A stretch of 64,000 nt of DNA from Glandiceps talaboti (taxonomy: Eukaryota; Hemichordata; Enteropneusta; Spengelidae), in the NCBI RefSeq assembly GCF_964340395.1, contig NC_135552.1, positions 25,017,181 through 25,081,180 of the forward strand, written 5' to 3'. Shown here piece by piece: positions 62,341-64,000 of the stretch. The stretch's first letter is position 1. Every line of letters starts with the position of its first letter. The notes below the pieces were generated by a model. It saw only the letters and a list, made by a program, of their open reading frames with translations, ran no database searches and had not been told where the DNA came from. A program made the translations under genes and the position numbers.

Positions 62341-64000
62341 TTAGGGAACAAGTAGAATTTACAGTGGGAGGGTAGGGGTGAGGAGAAAATGGGGGGGGGG
62401 CATGGAAAAAAGTGGATGCGAAGGGAGGCAAGAAAATTATGGTATAAAATGGGGGGCACGAAATAGTTTGCTCATGATTTGAACCAGGTTAAATTTCATG
62501 AGTAGTCGTTTACTGAGTAAATTTGCACCTTCTGATCTCTTTTAGATTTTTATCTTATTTTCAAATGTGATAAATTGTACATCCTAATCCTTCAAGTTTT
62601 GGTTATCTCTTTCAAAACTTACACTAGACAAGTGACAATACTGCAAAACAATGACTGTCACCAACGCTTTTTGAAAAATAGTTTATTTATTGTAACAAAG
62701 TTTGAATTTTCCGTCCATCATTCAGATGTTAAGCTTACAAAGTTGTTTTAAACTTGACAATTAGACCAGTACTTGTCCCAGTCCTCTTGGACGATTTTTA
62801 AAAATATATCTGAGGTTTTTTTAATTTGTTCATGTAATCATAGAAGTGTTTGCCATATTTCAAAATGTTCGCCTTTTATGATATGATAGTGATATTTCAT
62901 GCAAAATACAGTGAAAACGGAACTCGTCCATTTGAATAATTCTTCTTTTAATAAGATACAGTATATTGTAGGTGCGTTGGTAGGATAATATGAAATCCCA
63001 AACTTCATCCTTTATATTTCCATTGGAATGGAACCACGTCCTCGTAAACCATATCTACTGTACGTCCTCGAAGCAGGTGAACAAACGTACGCCCTCGCAA
63101 ACCGGCGTTGTGTTTTGTCATGGTTTGTGGGAATGATGGAAACATTTATATCAATACGTCGTATGCCATCATCTTGAACTACATTTTACCTGTACACCAT
63201 TCTATTTCCCAGTCATTTCAGTAGTCTGTAATAATAAGGTCTGACCGTTGGTCCTCTTATGTATAGCCACTAGCCGTACCCACGCCGGAAACAACGACTG
63301 GATCTTTCAGGCTATCTTTCCACTTGACCAAATACAGATAGATCAATAATGCAGTGTCACTGTGTTATAGTGATGTATGTTGGTATATAATTCTTACTTT
63401 AATTATAGTTCGTAGGGAATTTTGTCTTGCAGCAACATATACATCGAAAATATATAGATACACAGTCAAATTAATTCAAAATAAGATTACATAAATATTC
63501 AAAAAAATATATACTTGGTCTATAGGCGGCGTAGTCGTGTTGGAAGGCAAGGGGGTAATCGACGTACTCCTCGGGGTGAGGGTTTATTATCCTATTAAAA
63601 CAATTTTGCTCACGGACATTATTTTATGGACGATTAATTACAAGAGAATAATTTTCCATAATTTGTGAGGAAATTAAAAAAATAATAATATACTCTAATC
63701 ATAAAATGCCATGGCTTCGTTTCGGATATTGTTTGACGGACGACAGTCTATAACTATCACGATTACGACTGAATACTCATCAATCACATGGGAAATTTAA
63801 GAGTAAATCATATAATTATCAAATAACTGAGCATTCTGTATTCTCCTCTTCAAGTATTAAATGATAGAATCACGCATTTGCAAACTTAAGTATAATTTCA
63901 TGTTTAAATTGCCAGTATAGAGGCAGGCCAGAGGTTCCTGGAATTAATTTGATTAACATTAAACACATACCACTAGAGTCATTTCCTGCACATTACAAAA
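62341..64000. other. Region upstream of TBC1D9, no gene recognised
   Basis: Contains a G run at about 62391-62400, the second copy of a dispersed repeat (62525-62690, see 40285-40450) and AT-rich sequence. No exon could be supported on either strand. Confidence 0.5.

Overview
The window is animal (metazoan) nuclear DNA. Its genes are split by GT-AG introns, it is AT-rich, and it is full of microsatellites, minisatellites, short foldback transposons and tRNA-derived SINEs. The protein families (TBC1D9-type RabGAP, patatin-like phospholipase, fibrinogen-related proteins) and compact introns suggest a marine invertebrate, either a lophotrochozoan or an invertebrate deuterostome. I cannot name the species.

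Layout. (1) Positions 349-5701, + strand: ten exons forming the 3' part of a patatin-like phospholipase with a C-terminal EF-hand. Its 5' exons lie outside the window. (2) 5702-10835: AT-rich sequence between two convergent genes, probably including 3' UTRs. (3) 10836-62072, - strand: a complete 27-exon TBC1D9/TBC1D9B-type gene. All exon phases agree and predict 1420 residues: two GRAM domains, a TBC RabGAP domain with both catalytic fingers, a canonical EF-hand and a long acidic/serine-rich tail. (4) 23900-42091: the 18.2 kb intron 17 of that gene. It holds three two-exon genes on the opposite (+) strand encoding secreted coiled-repeat/fibrinogen-domain proteins, called here FREP-A, FREP-B and FREP-C. 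(5) 62073-64000: the presumed promoter and upstream region.

FREP-A and FREP-B are a recent tandem duplication (about 3.5 kb units, 4.3-4.4 kb apart). FREP-C is older and has a hugely expanded 21-bp/7-residue repeat: 57 heptads against 14. A SINE in the intron of A and B is missing from C, which orders the events: C split first, then the SINE inserted, then A and B duplicated.

Other notable structure: minisatellites in TBC1D9 introns that carry copies of the gene's own 5' splice site, or perfect consensus 5' splice sites on the sense strand; a 385-bp foldback element with an exact 9-bp target duplication; several further inverted-repeat elements; and a perfect DR1 nuclear-receptor motif upstream of FREP-A and FREP-B. 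There are no bacterial operons, CRISPR arrays, rRNA or functional tRNA genes.
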